Shown here piece after piece: positions 51,360 to 60,313 of a stretch of 64,000 nucleotides of DNA. Each line of letters starts with the position of its first letter. Within the stretch, counting starts at the first letter, position 1. The stretch lies in the NCBI RefSeq assembly GCF_022489035.1, contig NZ_JAKVTV010000004.1:186001-250000 (forward strand). The letters are read 5' to 3'. Position numbers and translations under genes: made by a program. The stretch comes from Christiangramia lutea. Lineage in GTDB: Bacteria > Bacteroidota > Bacteroidia > Flavobacteriales > Flavobacteriaceae. Under the pieces are notes generated by a model, which had not been told where the DNA came from, did no database searches, and saw only the letters and a list, made by a program, of their open reading frames with translations.

Positions 51360-51986
51360 ATGGGATTATTTCGATTTATATTCAGCAAGACCTTTTTAAT
51401 TCAACTGGTGCTGGCAGGTATTGTATTGGTTATCATATCATTTTTAACGATGCAATGGCTTGATTATTCTACCAACCAGGATCAGAGGATCGAGGTTCCA
51501 GATTTGGCAAAAATGAATCTGGATAATGTTGAAGGCAGATTGGAAGAGTTGAATCTTGATTATGAAATCTTGGATTCTGCTAATTTTAATCCTGATTTTC
51601 CAAGGTATTCGGTGATAGACCAGGTTCCTGCTCCCGGAAAACTGGTTAAGGAAGACCGAAAAATTTATTTGACGCTGAATCCTTCAGGATACAGAAAGAT
51701 ACAGGTTCCGAATAATCTTATTCGAAAGACGAGAAGACAGGTGGAGCCAACCTTAAGATCTTTAGGATTTGAAATTGGAGAGGTGTCTTATAAGCCAGAC
51801 ATTGCTGAAGATGCTGTTCTTGAGCTTAGACATAAAGGCAAACTTGTAGAGCCCGGAGATGAGCTTATGAAAACTTCAGTTATAGATCTTGTGCTGGGGG
51901 ATGGAAGTGGAAGATATCGAGGAAATGATTTGGATACTCTAGATACAGAACCCGAAACAGAAGAAAGCGAAATAGATGAATTCTAA
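51360..51986 (+). CDS. PASTA domain membrane protein
   Basis: A 208-residue protein with one N-terminal membrane helix (about 11-31). Two PASTA repeats follow (about 44-110 and 113-178), each with a VP start motif (IEVPDL, IQVPNN) and a hydrophobic beta-alpha-beta pattern. The C-terminus is acidic (TEPETEESEIDEF). PASTA domains bind peptidoglycan stem peptides in Gram-positives. Here it may sense or bind cell wall, in keeping with ddl next door (inference). Its end overlaps the RluD gene by 11 bp. Confidence 0.85.
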   Translation: MGLFRFIFSKTFLIQLVLAGIVLVIISFLTMQWLDYSTNQDQRIEVPDLAKMNLDNVEGRLEELNLDYEILDSANFNPDFPRYSVIDQVPAPGKLVKEDRKIYLTLNPSGYRKIQVPNNLIRKTRRQVEPTLRSLGFEIGEVSYKPDIAEDAVLELRHKGKLVEPGDELMKTSVIDLVLGDGSGRYRGNDLDTLDTEPETEESEIDEF

Positions 51987-53034
51987 TAAAGACCTGAGAG
52001 AGGAAATTGAAGATGAAGAAGAGGACGAAAGTCTTTATGAACATCATAAATTCATCGCTGAGGTTGGCCAGAAACCACTTCGAGTTGATAAATATTTGAT
52101 GAATTTTATAGAGAATGCTACTCGAAATAAAATTCAGAAGGCTGCCAAAAGCGGAAATATTTACGTTAATGGAGAAACCGTAAAGCAGAATTACAAAGTA
52201 AAGGGTGGTGATACCGTGCAGGTGATGTTTGAGCATCCTCCATATGAATATTTGCTGGTTCCCGAAGATATTCCATTGGATATAGTTTTTGAAGACGACA
52301 CACTGCTGGTAGTAAACAAACCTGCCGGAATGGTAGTGCATCCTGGCCACGGAAACTACAGTGGAACTCTTATCAATGCCTTAGTTCATCATTTCGACAA
52401 TCTACCAAACAATAGCAGCGATCGTCCTGGCCTAGTACACAGGATAGATAAAGATACCAGCGGACTTCTTGTTATTGCCAAGACCGAAGAGGCTATGGCG
52501 CATCTGTCCAAACAGTTTTTCGATAAAACCAGCGAGCGAGAATATGTTGCGATCGTTTGGGGAAATATGGAGGAAGATGAAGGCACTATTGAAGGGAATA
52601 TTGGTCGAAACCCTAAAAACCGACTTCAGAATATAGTTTACATAGGCGATGATGCCGATAATGGTAAACCTGCGGTTACGCACTTCAAAGTTATAGAACG
52701 TCTCGGTTACGTGACATTGGTCTCCTGTAAACTGGAAACCGGAAGAACACACCAGATACGTGTGCATATGAAACATATTGGCCACACTCTTTTTAACGAT
52801 GAGCGTTATGGTGGTGACAGGATACTCAAGGGCACAACATTTACTAAGTATAAGCAGTTTGTGGATAATTGCTTTAAGATACTTCCCAGACAGGCACTTC
52901 ATGCCAAAACTTTAGGTTTTGAACACCCGGTGAGTGGCGAATGGATGAGCTTTAATTCTGATATCCCGGAAGACATGGTGAACTGCATTGAGAAGTGGCG
53001 CGGATACGCTAAAAATCAGTTGGAAGAGCTTTAG
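51976..53034 (+). CDS. 23S rRNA pseudouridine synthase, RluD-like
   Basis: A 352-residue RluA-family enzyme. The S4 RNA-binding domain is at about 33-80 (PLRVDKYLMNFIENATRNKI). The catalytic domain carries the GLVHRIDKDTSGLLV motif, with catalytic Asp158, and KLETGRTHQIRVHMKHIGH. It makes pseudouridines in 23S rRNA, probably in the RluD positions. An acidic N-terminal extension (about residues 6-20) precedes the S4 domain. It is coupled to the PASTA gene by an 11-bp overlap, a conserved pair in this group. Confidence 0.92.
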   Translation: MNSNKDLREEIEDEEEDESLYEHHKFIAEVGQKPLRVDKYLMNFIENATRNKIQKAAKSGNIYVNGETVKQNYKVKGGDTVQVMFEHPPYEYLLVPEDIPLDIVFEDDTLLVVNKPAGMVVHPGHGNYSGTLINALVHHFDNLPNNSSDRPGLVHRIDKDTSGLLVIAKTEEAMAHLSKQFFDKTSEREYVAIVWGNMEEDEGTIEGNIGRNPKNRLQNIVYIGDDADNGKPAVTHFKVIERLGYVTLVSCKLETGRTHQIRVHMKHIGHTLFNDERYGGDRILKGTTFTKYKQFVDNCFKILPRQALHAKTLGFEHPVSGEWMSFNSDIPEDMVNCIEKWRGYAKNQLEEL

Positions 53035-53102
53035 GATAAAAGGCATCTATAGATTCATAAGAAACTAATTTCAGGGATTTTTCGGTTTTTGAGATGATAA
53101 CT

Positions 53103-53110
53103 TATCTTTG
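53103..53110 (+). promoter_or_regulatory. -7 promoter element of yaaA
   Basis: TATCTTTG fits TAnnTTTG, 23 bp before the ATG at 53134. A -33 box is unclear. Confidence 0.45.
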
Positions 53111-53133
53111 GTAGAAAATTAACCGAAAAAGAA

Positions 53134-53895
53134 ATGAAAATTGTTGTTTCGCCGGCGAAAACGCTGGATTATGAATCAAAATTACCAACTTTAAGAGGGA
53201 CTCAACCCGAATTTCTGGAAACAGCTACCAAGCTGAACCGAAAACTTTCCAGGCAAAGCAAAAAGAAGATCTCAGAATTGATGAGCATCAGCGATAAGCT
53301 GGCCGATCTCAATTATACTCGCTACCAGGAATTCGAGGAAGATCATGATAAGAAGAATTCCAGACCTGCGATGTATGCTTTCAATGGGGATGTTTATACC
53401 GGGCTTGACGCCTATTCTATTCCTACTGATAAATTGGATAAGATCCAGGATACTTTGAGGATACTTTCCGGGATGTACGGGATACTTCGTCCCTTAGATC
53501 TTATTCAACCCTACCGACTTGAAATGGGTACTTCCATTGGCATCGAGAGAAAAAATAACCTTTATGAGGTATGGCAGAAGAAAGTGACAGATTACCTGAA
53601 TAATGAACTTCAAGAAGGTGAGCTCTTCGTAAATCTTGCAAGTAACGAATATTTCAAGGCTGTAAATACAAAAAAATTGAAGGCTGAGGTCATTTCTCCT
53701 GTTTTTAAGGATTTCAAAAACGGGAAGTTGAAGATCATCAGCTTCTTCGCTAAAAAAGCGCGTGGTTCCATGGCGCGGTATATTATCGATAACGATTGCC
53801 AGACCCTTGATGATTTAAAAGGCTTCGATTATGATGATTATCGTTATAGTGAGGAGCATACGGAGAATGAGAACGAACCCACGTTTATAAGATAA
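53134..53895 (+). CDS. yaaA: peroxide stress protein YaaA
   Basis: A 253-residue YaaA/DUF328 protein. The start [19 protein letters not shown] and the blocks [37 protein letters not shown] and [15 protein letters not shown] are the family signatures. In E. coli YaaA protects DNA and proteins from iron-driven oxidation during peroxide stress. Length is normal. It is monocistronic and followed by an intergenic repeat. Confidence 0.93.
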   Translation: MKIVVSPAKTLDYESKLPTLRGTQPEFLETATKLNRKLSRQSKKKISELMSISDKLADLNYTRYQEFEEDHDKKNSRPAMYAFNGDVYTGLDAYSIPTDKLDKIQDTLRILSGMYGILRPLDLIQPYRLEMGTSIGIERKNNLYEVWQKKVTDYLNNELQEGELFVNLASNEYFKAVNTKKLKAEVISPVFKDFKNGKLKIISFFAKKARGSMARYIIDNDCQTLDDLKGFDYDDYRYSEEHTENENEPTFIR

Positions 53896-53902
53896 AAATT
53901 AT

Positions 53903-53980
53903 CGTCATATTGAGTTATTACCTCGAGCGGAGTCGAGAGGTCAGCTTCTCAGAGATCCTGAAACTAGTTCAGGATGACAT
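53903..53980. repeat. intergenic palindromic repeat, copy 2
   Basis: Begins CGTCATATTGAG and contains ATCCTGAA (53955-53962) with TTCAGGAT (53968-53975), then GATGACAT. It also contains a GC-rich CTCGA...TCGAG block. It has the same layout as copies 1 and 4: a GTCA-like end, a CTGAA hairpin and a TGAC-like end. It lies between yaaA and the UDG-like gene. Confidence 0.65.
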
Positions 53981-54004
53981 TAATTAAATCAAAATTAGAT
54001 TTAT

Positions 54005-54670
54005 TTGAAACTCTTTCACCATAAACATCCCTATCCACCATTCATCCCTGAAACAGCCACGAAGTTAATTGTGGGCACATTGCCGCCACCGCGGTTCACA
54101 CAGGGAAAATTTAAGGATGATGATGTGGACTTTTGTTATGGAAGTCGGGATGGGCAATTATGGATTATTTTGAATAGAATTTTTGACCTTGATTTAAAAT
54201 TTGAGAATACCCAGGAAGCTATTCAGCAACGGAAGGAATTTTTGGTAGAAAGAGGAATTGGAATTTGTGACGTTGTTGAAAGTAGCAGGAGAGAAAAGAT
54301 CGATGCTTCAGATCTGGGAATGCAGAAAGTAGAATTACGCGATATGGTTGCTATTCTTCGTAAAAATTCTAAGATTAAGACTTTGTTATTTACAGGTGGA
54401 AATTCTAAAAATGGACCCGAATTTTTCTTTAGGCGATATTTAAAAGAGAATCATCCGGATATCAAAATGAAGATTATTTCAAATAAATCGCCAAAGATTC
54501 ATCAATTTGTACTGGATGGCAGACTGATCAACACGGTTTCTTTAATAGCTCCGTCAGGTGCGGCGAATATTGCAGTGGGTAGCAATCCTTTTTATAAAGA
54601 ACTAAAAAAGAAAAACCCTGAATTCAATACTCTTGATTTCAGGGTTCTTCAATATCGGGAATTCTTCTAG
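54005..54670 (+). CDS. uracil-DNA glycosylase superfamily protein
   Basis: A 221-residue protein with the UDG-fold motifs IVGTLPPPRF at about residues 22-31 (glycosylase motif 1 position) and NTVSLIAPSGAANIAVG at about 176-192 (motif 2-like). The blocks RGIGICDVVESSRREKIDASD and LLFTGGNSKNGPEFF lie between them. It probably removes damaged bases, but whether it is catalytic cannot be judged. The start is TTG at 54005; no in-frame ATG occurs upstream of the conserved motif. Monocistronic. Confidence 0.75.
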   Translation: MKLFHHKHPYPPFIPETATKLIVGTLPPPRFTQGKFKDDDVDFCYGSRDGQLWIILNRIFDLDLKFENTQEAIQQRKEFLVERGIGICDVVESSRREKIDASDLGMQKVELRDMVAILRKNSKIKTLLFTGGNSKNGPEFFFRRYLKENHPDIKMKIISNKSPKIHQFVLDGRLINTVSLIAPSGAANIAVGSNPFYKELKKKNPEFNTLDFRVLQYREFF

Positions 54671-54671
54671 T

Positions 54672-54806
54672 TTATTGCAATTCTTTTTTATCCTGATCGG
54701 CTAAAGTGGTTGGCTTAATCTTGAATTTTTTCCTTTTCGGCCTCAATTTTCCACTAGTGCCAATGGCAATTTTTCCTCTTTTAGTCTTTTTATCGCCTTT
54801 TCCCAT
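54672..54806 (-). CDS. 30S ribosomal protein THX
   Basis: A 44-residue, Lys-rich ORF starting MGKGDKKTKRGKIAIGTSGK, then [13 protein letters not shown], ending KELQ. This matches the small ribosomal protein THX, which binds 16S rRNA and begins MGKGDKK...RGKI..G..GK.RP. It is followed by the end of the glycosylase gene on the opposite strand. A second small gene lies 3 bp upstream. Confidence 0.85.
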   Translation of the reverse strand: MGKGDKKTKRGKIAIGTSGKLRPKRKKFKIKPTTLADQDKKELQ

Positions 54807-54809
54807 TAA

Positions 54810-54965
54810 TTATTTTTTGTTTTGCTGATCCTTGATAGTTTTTTCATCGATATCAACCTTGTTCGTTTGTTTCTTGCGATCTCCCAATCCGCCAGTTAGC
54901 GGATCGTCTTCACTTTTTCTACGATCTTTTTTTCCTTTGTGCTTATCTTCAATTGGTCCTCCCAT
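54810..54965 (-). CDS. small basic hydrophilic protein of unknown function
   Basis: A 51-residue ORF that begins MGGPIEDKHKGKKDRRKSED, continues DPLTGGLGDRKKQTNKVDID and ends EKTIKDQQNKK. It is very hydrophilic, with no Cys and no aromatic residues, and is probably disordered. No family recognised. It lies 3 bp upstream of the THX gene on the same strand, so they are probably co-transcribed. The codon pattern is like its neighbours. Confidence 0.6.
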   Translation of the reverse strand: MGGPIEDKHKGKKDRRKSEDDPLTGGLGDRKKQTNKVDIDEKTIKDQQNKK

Positions 54966-55036
54966 AACTTTAAATTTTATGATTTATTCTAAGATAGGCA
55001 GAAGAAGGATGAAAAGCTGCTAAAAGCCTGTTACAA

Positions 55037-55807
55037 TTAGGTTAAAGCTTTAACATTTTCAACAAAAGAAGCGATTTTTGAGCTTCCATGCTCATTCAGA
55101 TGTTTAATAAAAGCACTTCCTATGATGGCTCCCTTGGCATATTGCGTAGCCTGGTTAAAAGTTTCTTTATCTTTTATTCCAAAACCTACGATCTGAGGAT
55201 TTTTAAGCTGAAGATCACTGATCCTTTTAAAATAAGACTTTGTCTCCTCACCAAAACCACTGGTAGAGCCGGTAACACTCGCGCTACTTACCATATAAAT
55301 AAATCCGTCTGAAACTGAATCGATATATTTTATCCTTTCTTCTGAAGTTTGCGGAGTGATAAGAAATATATTTCTCAATCCATATTTCTCAAACAGTTCT
55401 TTATATTCTTCATGATAAACATCAACCGGAAGATCTGGGATTATAAGTCCGTCAATCCCAATTTCCTGGCATTCCTGGCAGAATTTCTCGACACCGTATT
55501 GCAGCATCGGGTTAAAATAACCCATAATGATCAAAGGTATTTCCACTTTATCTCTGATACCTTTTAATTGCTGGAACAACTTTGATGTGGTCATCCCATT
55601 CTTTAAGGCCTTGGTAGAACTTTCCTGGATGGTTGGACCGTCAGCTAAAGGATCACTAAAAGGAAGCCCGATTTCAATAAAATCGACTCCACTTTTTTCC
55701 AGGTCTACGATAATCTTTACAGTATCCTCAAAATCCGGGTAACCGGCAGTGAAATATATGGAAAGCAGTTTATGGTCTTCCTGCAGTTTTTTATTAATTC
55801 TGTTCAT
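55037..55807 (-). CDS. trpA: tryptophan synthase alpha subunit
   Basis: A 256-residue TIM-barrel enzyme. The catalytic Glu45 and Asp56 lie in FIEIGLPFSDPLADGPTIQ. Family blocks GYFNPMLQYG, GLIIPDLPVD and SSASVTGSTSGF are intact. It splits indole-3-glycerol phosphate to indole and G3P and channels indole to TrpB. It is the last gene of the trp operon. A palindromic repeat separates it from trpB. Confidence 0.96.
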   Translation of the reverse strand: MNRINKKLQEDHKLLSIYFTAGYPDFEDTVKIIVDLEKSGVDFIEIGLPFSDPLADGPTIQESSTKALKNGMTTSKLFQQLKGIRDKVEIPLIIMGYFNPMLQYGVEKFCQECQEIGIDGLIIPDLPVDVYHEEYKELFEKYGLRNIFLITPQTSEERIKYIDSVSDGFIYMVSSASVTGSTSGFGEETKSYFKRISDLQLKNPQIVGFGIKDKETFNQATQYAKGAIIGSAFIKHLNEHGSSKIASFVENVKALT

Positions 55808-55821
55808 ATTTTCTTTTTTCA

Positions 55822-55900
55822 GTCATTGCGAGGGCGAAGCCCGAAGCAATCTTTTTATATAAACTTGAGATTGCTTCGCTATTTCATAGCTCGCAATGAC
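55822..55900. repeat. palindromic repeat inside the trp operon, copy 3
   Basis: A nested palindrome. GTCATTGCGAG (55822-55832) pairs with CTCGCAATGAC (55890-55900), and GAAGCAATCT (55843-55852) with AGATTGCTTC (55868-55877). It fills the only large gap between trpB and trpA. The GTCATTGCGAG ends are those of a repeat widespread in bacterial genomes. Confidence 0.85.
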
Positions 55901-55906
55901 TGTAAA

Positions 55907-57088
55907 TTATAAATTAAAATATTCGATATACGTATTCAGGTCTTTATCCCCGCGTCCAGAAAGGTTTACCACTACAATATCATCTTCCTTGAATTTCCTC
56001 GTTTCGAAAATTGCCAGGGCATGTGAGGTTTCAATTGCTGGAATAATTCCTTCCAGTTTTGCCAATTCCAGACCAGCTTTCATGGCATCTTCATCGGTAA
56101 CACTAATGAATTCTCCTCTACCGCTGGTAAAAAGATTTGCATGCATCGGGCCAACTCCGGGATAATCGAGCCCGGCGGAAATAGAATAGGGCTCTGTTAT
56201 TTGTCCGTCGCCGGTTTGCATCAGCAAAGTTTTACTTCCATGAATAATTCCTGCTTTTCCAAGTGCTGAAGTGGCAGCACTTTCTCCAGAATCAATTCCT
56301 TTTCCGGCAGCTTCCACGGCGATAATTCCAACTTCCGGATTGTCCAGGTAATGATAATAAGCCCCGGCAGCATTGCTTCCGCCGCCAACACAGGCCACTA
56401 TAAAATCTGGGTCTTCTTTTCCTTCTTTTTCGGTTAACTGGTTTTTGATCTCTTCAGAGATCACCGCCTGAAATCTCGCCACCATATCTGGGTAAGGATG
56501 AGGTCCCACCACAGAACCAATGATATAATGCGTATCCACCGGATTATTGATCCAGTCACGAATGGCTTCGTTGGTTGCATCTTTTAGTGTCTTACTTCCA
56601 GATTTTGCAGGAACTACTCTCGCTCCAAGCATTTTCATACGGGCAACATTAGGCGCCTGTCGTTCAATATCGATCTCTCCCATATAAACGATGCATTCCA
56701 TGCCCATCAATGCACAAACAGTTGCCGTAGCAACTCCATGCTGGCCCGCACCGGTTTCGGCGATGATCCGTTTTTTACCAAGCTTCTGAGCCATAAGGAT
56801 CTGCCCGATGGTATTATTCACCTTGTGTGCACCGGTATGACAAAGATCCTCCCTTTTCAGGTAAACCTTCGTTCTGTATTTCTCGCTAAAGCGTTTTGCA
56901 TAATAGAGTGGAGTAGGGCGTCCTACATATTCTTTAAGAAGTTCCTTGAATTCCTTCTGAAAGGACTCTTCTTTCATGATGTCTAAATAGCGAGAACGCA
57001 ATTCTTCTACATTTGGGTAGAGCATTTCGGGAATGTAAGCCCCACCGAACTCTCCATAATATCCTTTTTCGTTAACCTGATAGCTCAT
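55907..57088 (-). CDS. trpB: tryptophan synthase beta subunit
   Basis: A 393-residue PLP-dependent enzyme. The PLP lysine is Lys89 in the [12 protein letters not shown] motif. [14 protein letters not shown] is the phosphate-binding loop and [19 protein letters not shown] the substrate region. It condenses indole with serine to make tryptophan. Length fits the usual 390-400 aa. trpF lies 1 bp upstream. The operon order is E G D C F B A. Confidence 0.97.
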   Translation of the reverse strand: MSYQVNEKGYYGEFGGAYIPEMLYPNVEELRSRYLDIMKEESFQKEFKELLKEYVGRPTPLYYAKRFSEKYRTKVYLKREDLCHTGAHKVNNTIGQILMAQKLGKKRIIAETGAGQHGVATATVCALMGMECIVYMGEIDIERQAPNVARMKMLGARVVPAKSGSKTLKDATNEAIRDWINNPVDTHYIIGSVVGPHPYPDMVARFQAVISEEIKNQLTEKEGKEDPDFIVACVGGGSNAAGAYYHYLDNPEVGIIAVEAAGKGIDSGESAATSALGKAGIIHGSKTLLMQTGDGQITEPYSISAGLDYPGVGPMHANLFTSGRGEFISVTDEDAMKAGLELAKLEGIIPAIETSHALAIFETRKFKEDDIVVVNLSGRGDKDLNTYIEYFNL

Positions 57089-57089
57089 T

Positions 57090-57806
57090 CTATGAATTTA
57101 TCTGAGTTTTGAAATCTTTCAATTCCTTTAATTTTTTTAATCCTGGTTTCAATTCGAACTTACTATTCACATCTACAGCATAAAGAAGATCTGGTTTTCC
57201 TTTTCTGTAAAAATGACTTTTTAATTCAGCAATTGCCTTCCCATGTTCCGGCCCTATACCACCGCTTAAGAAAAATGGGGTATTCGAAGGATAATTTTTC
57301 AGGATCTTCCAGTCGAATTCAGTTCCGTTTCCGCCACGATGTTTACCTTTTGTATCAAACAGAAAATAATCTACGATTCCTTCAAATGGTTTAATTTCCT
57401 GAAAATCGAAATCATCACCCACAGAAAATACTTTTATAATTTCTGGGGTGTTTCCCAGTTTCTGAAGTTTCTTTTTCAGATCAATGGCAAATCCTCCAGA
57501 TTCATCTCCGTGTAGCTGGACGGCATTCAACCTGTAATTTATAACCTTCTCCTTAATTTCTTCAATTTCGGAATTTACAAAAACACCTGCTTTTTTGATT
57601 TCCGGAGAAATCTCAGGGAGTTCCCCCTCAAAATATCTCGGTGATTTGCTATAGAAAATAAAGCCTAAATAATCCGGCTGCAATTCGGCAATCTGAATAA
57701 TATTTCCGGTTTGTTTCATTCCACAAATTTTAAGACTCAATCCTGAACTTTGTCCCGATGCCGGAGTAATCAGGGATTTTTCTTTCATGTTCTTTTGATC
57801 CATCAT
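57090..57806 (-). CDS. trpF: phosphoribosylanthranilate isomerase
   Basis: A 238-residue TIM-barrel enzyme. [20 protein letters not shown] is the conserved first strand with the catalytic Cys. [31 protein letters not shown] (catalytic Asp) and [14 protein letters not shown] follow. An N-terminal extension of about 25 residues precedes the fold, so an inner start near residue 7 is possible. It makes CdRP from PRA. It abuts trpC at both ends of the junction. Confidence 0.94.
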   Translation of the reverse strand: MMDQKNMKEKSLITPASGQSSGLSLKICGMKQTGNIIQIAELQPDYLGFIFYSKSPRYFEGELPEISPEIKKAGVFVNSEIEEIKEKVINYRLNAVQLHGDESGGFAIDLKKKLQKLGNTPEIIKVFSVGDDFDFQEIKPFEGIVDYFLFDTKGKHRGGNGTEFDWKILKNYPSNTPFFLSGGIGPEHGKAIAELKSHFYRKGKPDLLYAVDVNSKFELKPGLKKLKELKDFKTQINS

Positions 57807-58595
57807 TTACGCAATAGATTTTAGTTCTTTAATAAATTCTTTTGCTGCAGCTCCCGGATCATCGGTTTTCATGAAATTTTCACCAATGAGAAAACCCTGG
57901 TAGCCGTAATTTTTAAGATCTGCAATGGCTTGTGTATTGCTGATTCCACTTTCGGAAACTTTCACAATTTCATTTGGAATCAATTCTGCCAGTTCTTTTG
58001 AATTCTCGATACTAACCTCGAAAGTCTTCAGGTTTCTGTTATTAACGCCGATCATATCTGCATTCACCTTCAATGATTTCTGTAGTTCTTCTTTATTATG
58101 GATTTCGAGAAGGACATCCATTCCCAGATCTTTTGCGGAATCTGCAAGGTGTATCAACTGCTTTTCGGAAAGAACCGCGGCAATCAAAAGGATCGCATCG
58201 GCACCGTAGGCTTTTGCTTCCTTGACCTGGTAATCATCGATCATAAATTCCTTCCTCAAGATAGGGATATTAACTGAAGCTCTGGCATAAAGCAAGTCTT
58301 CCAGGGAACCTCCAAAATACTTTCCGTCAGTTAAAACTGAAATCCCCGAAGCATCTGCCGATTCATATCCTGTTACAACATCCTGAACATTCAGGCTTTG
58401 GTTGATCACAGATTTTGAAGGGGACCTTCGTTTATGCTCAGCGATAATTCCTGATCCGGATTTTAAATTTTCGGCTAGAGAAAAGCATTTTCTGTCGAAT
58501 AGAACGGAATTCTCCAGTTGAGAAACCGGGATTAGAGATTTCTTTAGTTCAACCTCTTTAAATTTATCTGCTATGATCTTATCAAGGATATTCAT
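57807..58595 (-). CDS. trpC: indole-3-glycerol phosphate synthase
   Basis: A 262-residue TIM-barrel enzyme. IIAEHKRRSPSKSVI, SVLTDGKYFGGSLEDL, RKEFMIDDYQVKEA and IGVNNRNLKTFEV are the classic blocks with the catalytic Lys and Glu residues. It closes the indole ring by decarboxylating CdRP. It has no fused TrpF, unlike E. coli. It abuts trpF, and trpD lies immediately upstream. Confidence 0.96.
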   Translation of the reverse strand: MNILDKIIADKFKEVELKKSLIPVSQLENSVLFDRKCFSLAENLKSGSGIIAEHKRRSPSKSVINQSLNVQDVVTGYESADASGISVLTDGKYFGGSLEDLLYARASVNIPILRKEFMIDDYQVKEAKAYGADAILLIAAVLSEKQLIHLADSAKDLGMDVLLEIHNKEELQKSLKVNADMIGVNNRNLKTFEVSIENSKELAELIPNEIVKVSESGISNTQAIADLKNYGYQGFLIGENFMKTDDPGAAAKEFIKELKSIA

Positions 58596-59591
58596 TTATA
58601 TCTGACTTAATTCCTGTAATTTTTTAAAACTTTCAAATGCTTTGCCAGATTCAAGAGATTCTCTGGCAGCAGCAAAACCGTCCTGTGGACTCAGGCTTCT
58701 TGAAGTTGCAATAGCCATACCAGCATTGGCACAAACTACATTGTTTTGAGCTTGTGTTCCCTTGCCTTTTAAAATATTGGTAAGGATTTCTGCGGAACTT
58801 TCGATGGAACCACCACCGGCAATTTCAGCCTGTTTTAACTCTGAAACTCCAAAATCAGTCGCTTTTAATACTCTTTCAGAATTATTACTGATGCTTTTAG
58901 TTTCTCCAGTAAGGGAAATTTCATCATAACCATCAAGGGCATGCAGGATGGTATAATTTTTATTAGTATTCTGATATAAATAGGCGTACATACGTGCCAG
59001 TTCAAGACTGAAAACACCTACCAGTTGGTTCTTCGGAAACGCCGGATTCACCATTGGTCCAAGCATATTGAAAAAAGTTTTAACCGCAAGACTCTTTCTA
59101 ACGGGAGCAACATTTTTCATAGCTGGGTGAAATAAGGGAGCATGCAGAATGCAAATATTAGCCTCATCAATACATTTTTCAAGAAAACCTGCATCATTGC
59201 TGAATTTGATTCCAAGATATTCCATCACGTTCGAGCTTCCGCTAACCGATGACACACCGTAATTCCCATGCTTGGCCACTTTTACTCCGGCTCCAGCAGT
59301 TACAAAAGATGAGGTTGTTGAAATATTAAAAGTATCTTTTCCATCACCACCTGAACCGCAAAGATCTACAGCTTCATATCCTGAAAGATCAACCTTTATG
59401 CATAATTCGAGTAAAGCATCCCGAAAACCTTCCAGCTCTTCGATGGTGATACTTCTCATCATATAAACGGTTAGAAAAGCAGCGATCTGGGTTTCGTTAT
59501 ATTTTCCTTCAGAAATATTGAAAATAACCTGTTTAGCCTCTTCTGTGCTGATGGTTTCGTGGCTAATTAGCCTGTTTAAAAGTTCTTTCAT
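58596..59591 (-). CDS. trpD: anthranilate phosphoribosyltransferase
   Basis: A 331-residue enzyme of the type III PRTase fold. CGSGGDGKDTFNISTTSSFV is the PRPP-binding loop, and KHGNYGVSSVSGSSNVMEYL and RKSLAVKTFFNMLGPMVNP follow. It transfers phosphoribose from PRPP to anthranilate. It is a separate gene, not fused to trpG. An 88-bp gap with a palindromic repeat precedes it. Confidence 0.96.
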   Translation of the reverse strand: MKELLNRLISHETISTEEAKQVIFNISEGKYNETQIAAFLTVYMMRSITIEELEGFRDALLELCIKVDLSGYEAVDLCGSGGDGKDTFNISTTSSFVTAGAGVKVAKHGNYGVSSVSGSSNVMEYLGIKFSNDAGFLEKCIDEANICILHAPLFHPAMKNVAPVRKSLAVKTFFNMLGPMVNPAFPKNQLVGVFSLELARMYAYLYQNTNKNYTILHALDGYDEISLTGETKSISNNSERVLKATDFGVSELKQAEIAGGGSIESSAEILTNILKGKGTQAQNNVVCANAGMAIATSRSLSPQDGFAAARESLESGKAFESFKKLQELSQI

Positions 59592-59613
59592 TATTTATAA
59601 TTTCTTCTGATCT

Positions 59614-59668
59614 GTCATCCTGAACTTGTTTCAGGGCTTTTGAGAAGCTGAAACAAGTTCAGCTTGAC
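59614..59668. repeat. palindromic repeat inside the trp operon, copy 4
   Basis: GTCA at 59614-59617 precedes CTGAACTTGTTTCAG (59620-59634), which pairs perfectly over 15 bp with CTGAAACAAGTTCAG (59648-59662), then TTGAC. It lies in the trpG-trpD gap. It is the same type as copies 1 and 2. Confidence 0.8.
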
Positions 59669-59679
59669 GCTGTGTTGAA

Positions 59680-60303
59680 CTAATGTGATGGTTTCTCAGA
59701 TTTTGATACTTCTACTTTTTGCCTATTATCTAAATCTGGCCCGTGCGCCCAGTTTTTGATCATTTTCTTTCCTTCAGGAGTTAGTACAGATTCAGGATGA
59801 AACTGGACTCCGCGTACATCAAATTCTGTGTGTCTTAGGGACATTATCTCTCCCTTTTCATCATAGCTGGTTGCCTGTAGCATTGGAGGAAGGTCTTTTT
59901 TTACTACCCAGGAGTGATATCTGCCCACCTGTAATTCCTTTTCCAGACCGTTAAAGATATATTCATCATCAACAAAAAGTTCAATTTTAGTGGCAACGCC
60001 GTGATATACCTCATCGAGGTTAAGTAATTTTCCGCCAAAAACTTCCCCTATTGCCTGCATTCCCAGGCAAACTCCCAGGATGCTTTTAGTAGCGGCATAT
60101 TTTTTAATAATGGGTTTTAAGAGGCCGGCTTCATCTGGAATTCCGGGACCTGGGGAAAGTAAAATTTTATCATACTCTTCAACATCGTCAATGTGTAGTT
60201 GATCATTACGCCTTACTACCACTTCGCAATCCAGTTCTTCCAGGTAATGCACCAGATTATACACGAAAGAATCGTAATTGTCTATTACCAGTATTTTCTT
60301 CAT
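59680..60303 (-). CDS. trpG: anthranilate synthase component II (glutamine amidotransferase)
   Basis: A 207-residue class I amidotransferase. It starts KKILVIDNYDSFVYNLV, with LLSPGPGIPDEAG, the nucleophile Cys in LGVCLGMQAIGEV, and the His-Glu pair in GVQFHPESVLTPEG. It supplies ammonia to TrpE to make anthranilate from chorismate. An ATG three codons further upstream (60312) is nearly as good and would abut the trpE stop. The longer frame to 60336 is not supported. Confidence 0.95.
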   Translation of the reverse strand: MKKILVIDNYDSFVYNLVHYLEELDCEVVVRRNDQLHIDDVEEYDKILLSPGPGIPDEAGLLKPIIKKYAATKSILGVCLGMQAIGEVFGGKLLNLDEVYHGVATKIELFVDDEYIFNGLEKELQVGRYHSWVVKKDLPPMLQATSYDEKGEIMSLRHTEFDVRGVQFHPESVLTPEGKKMIKNWAHGPDLDNRQKVEVSKSEKPSH

Positions 60304-60313
60304 CTTTTTCATT

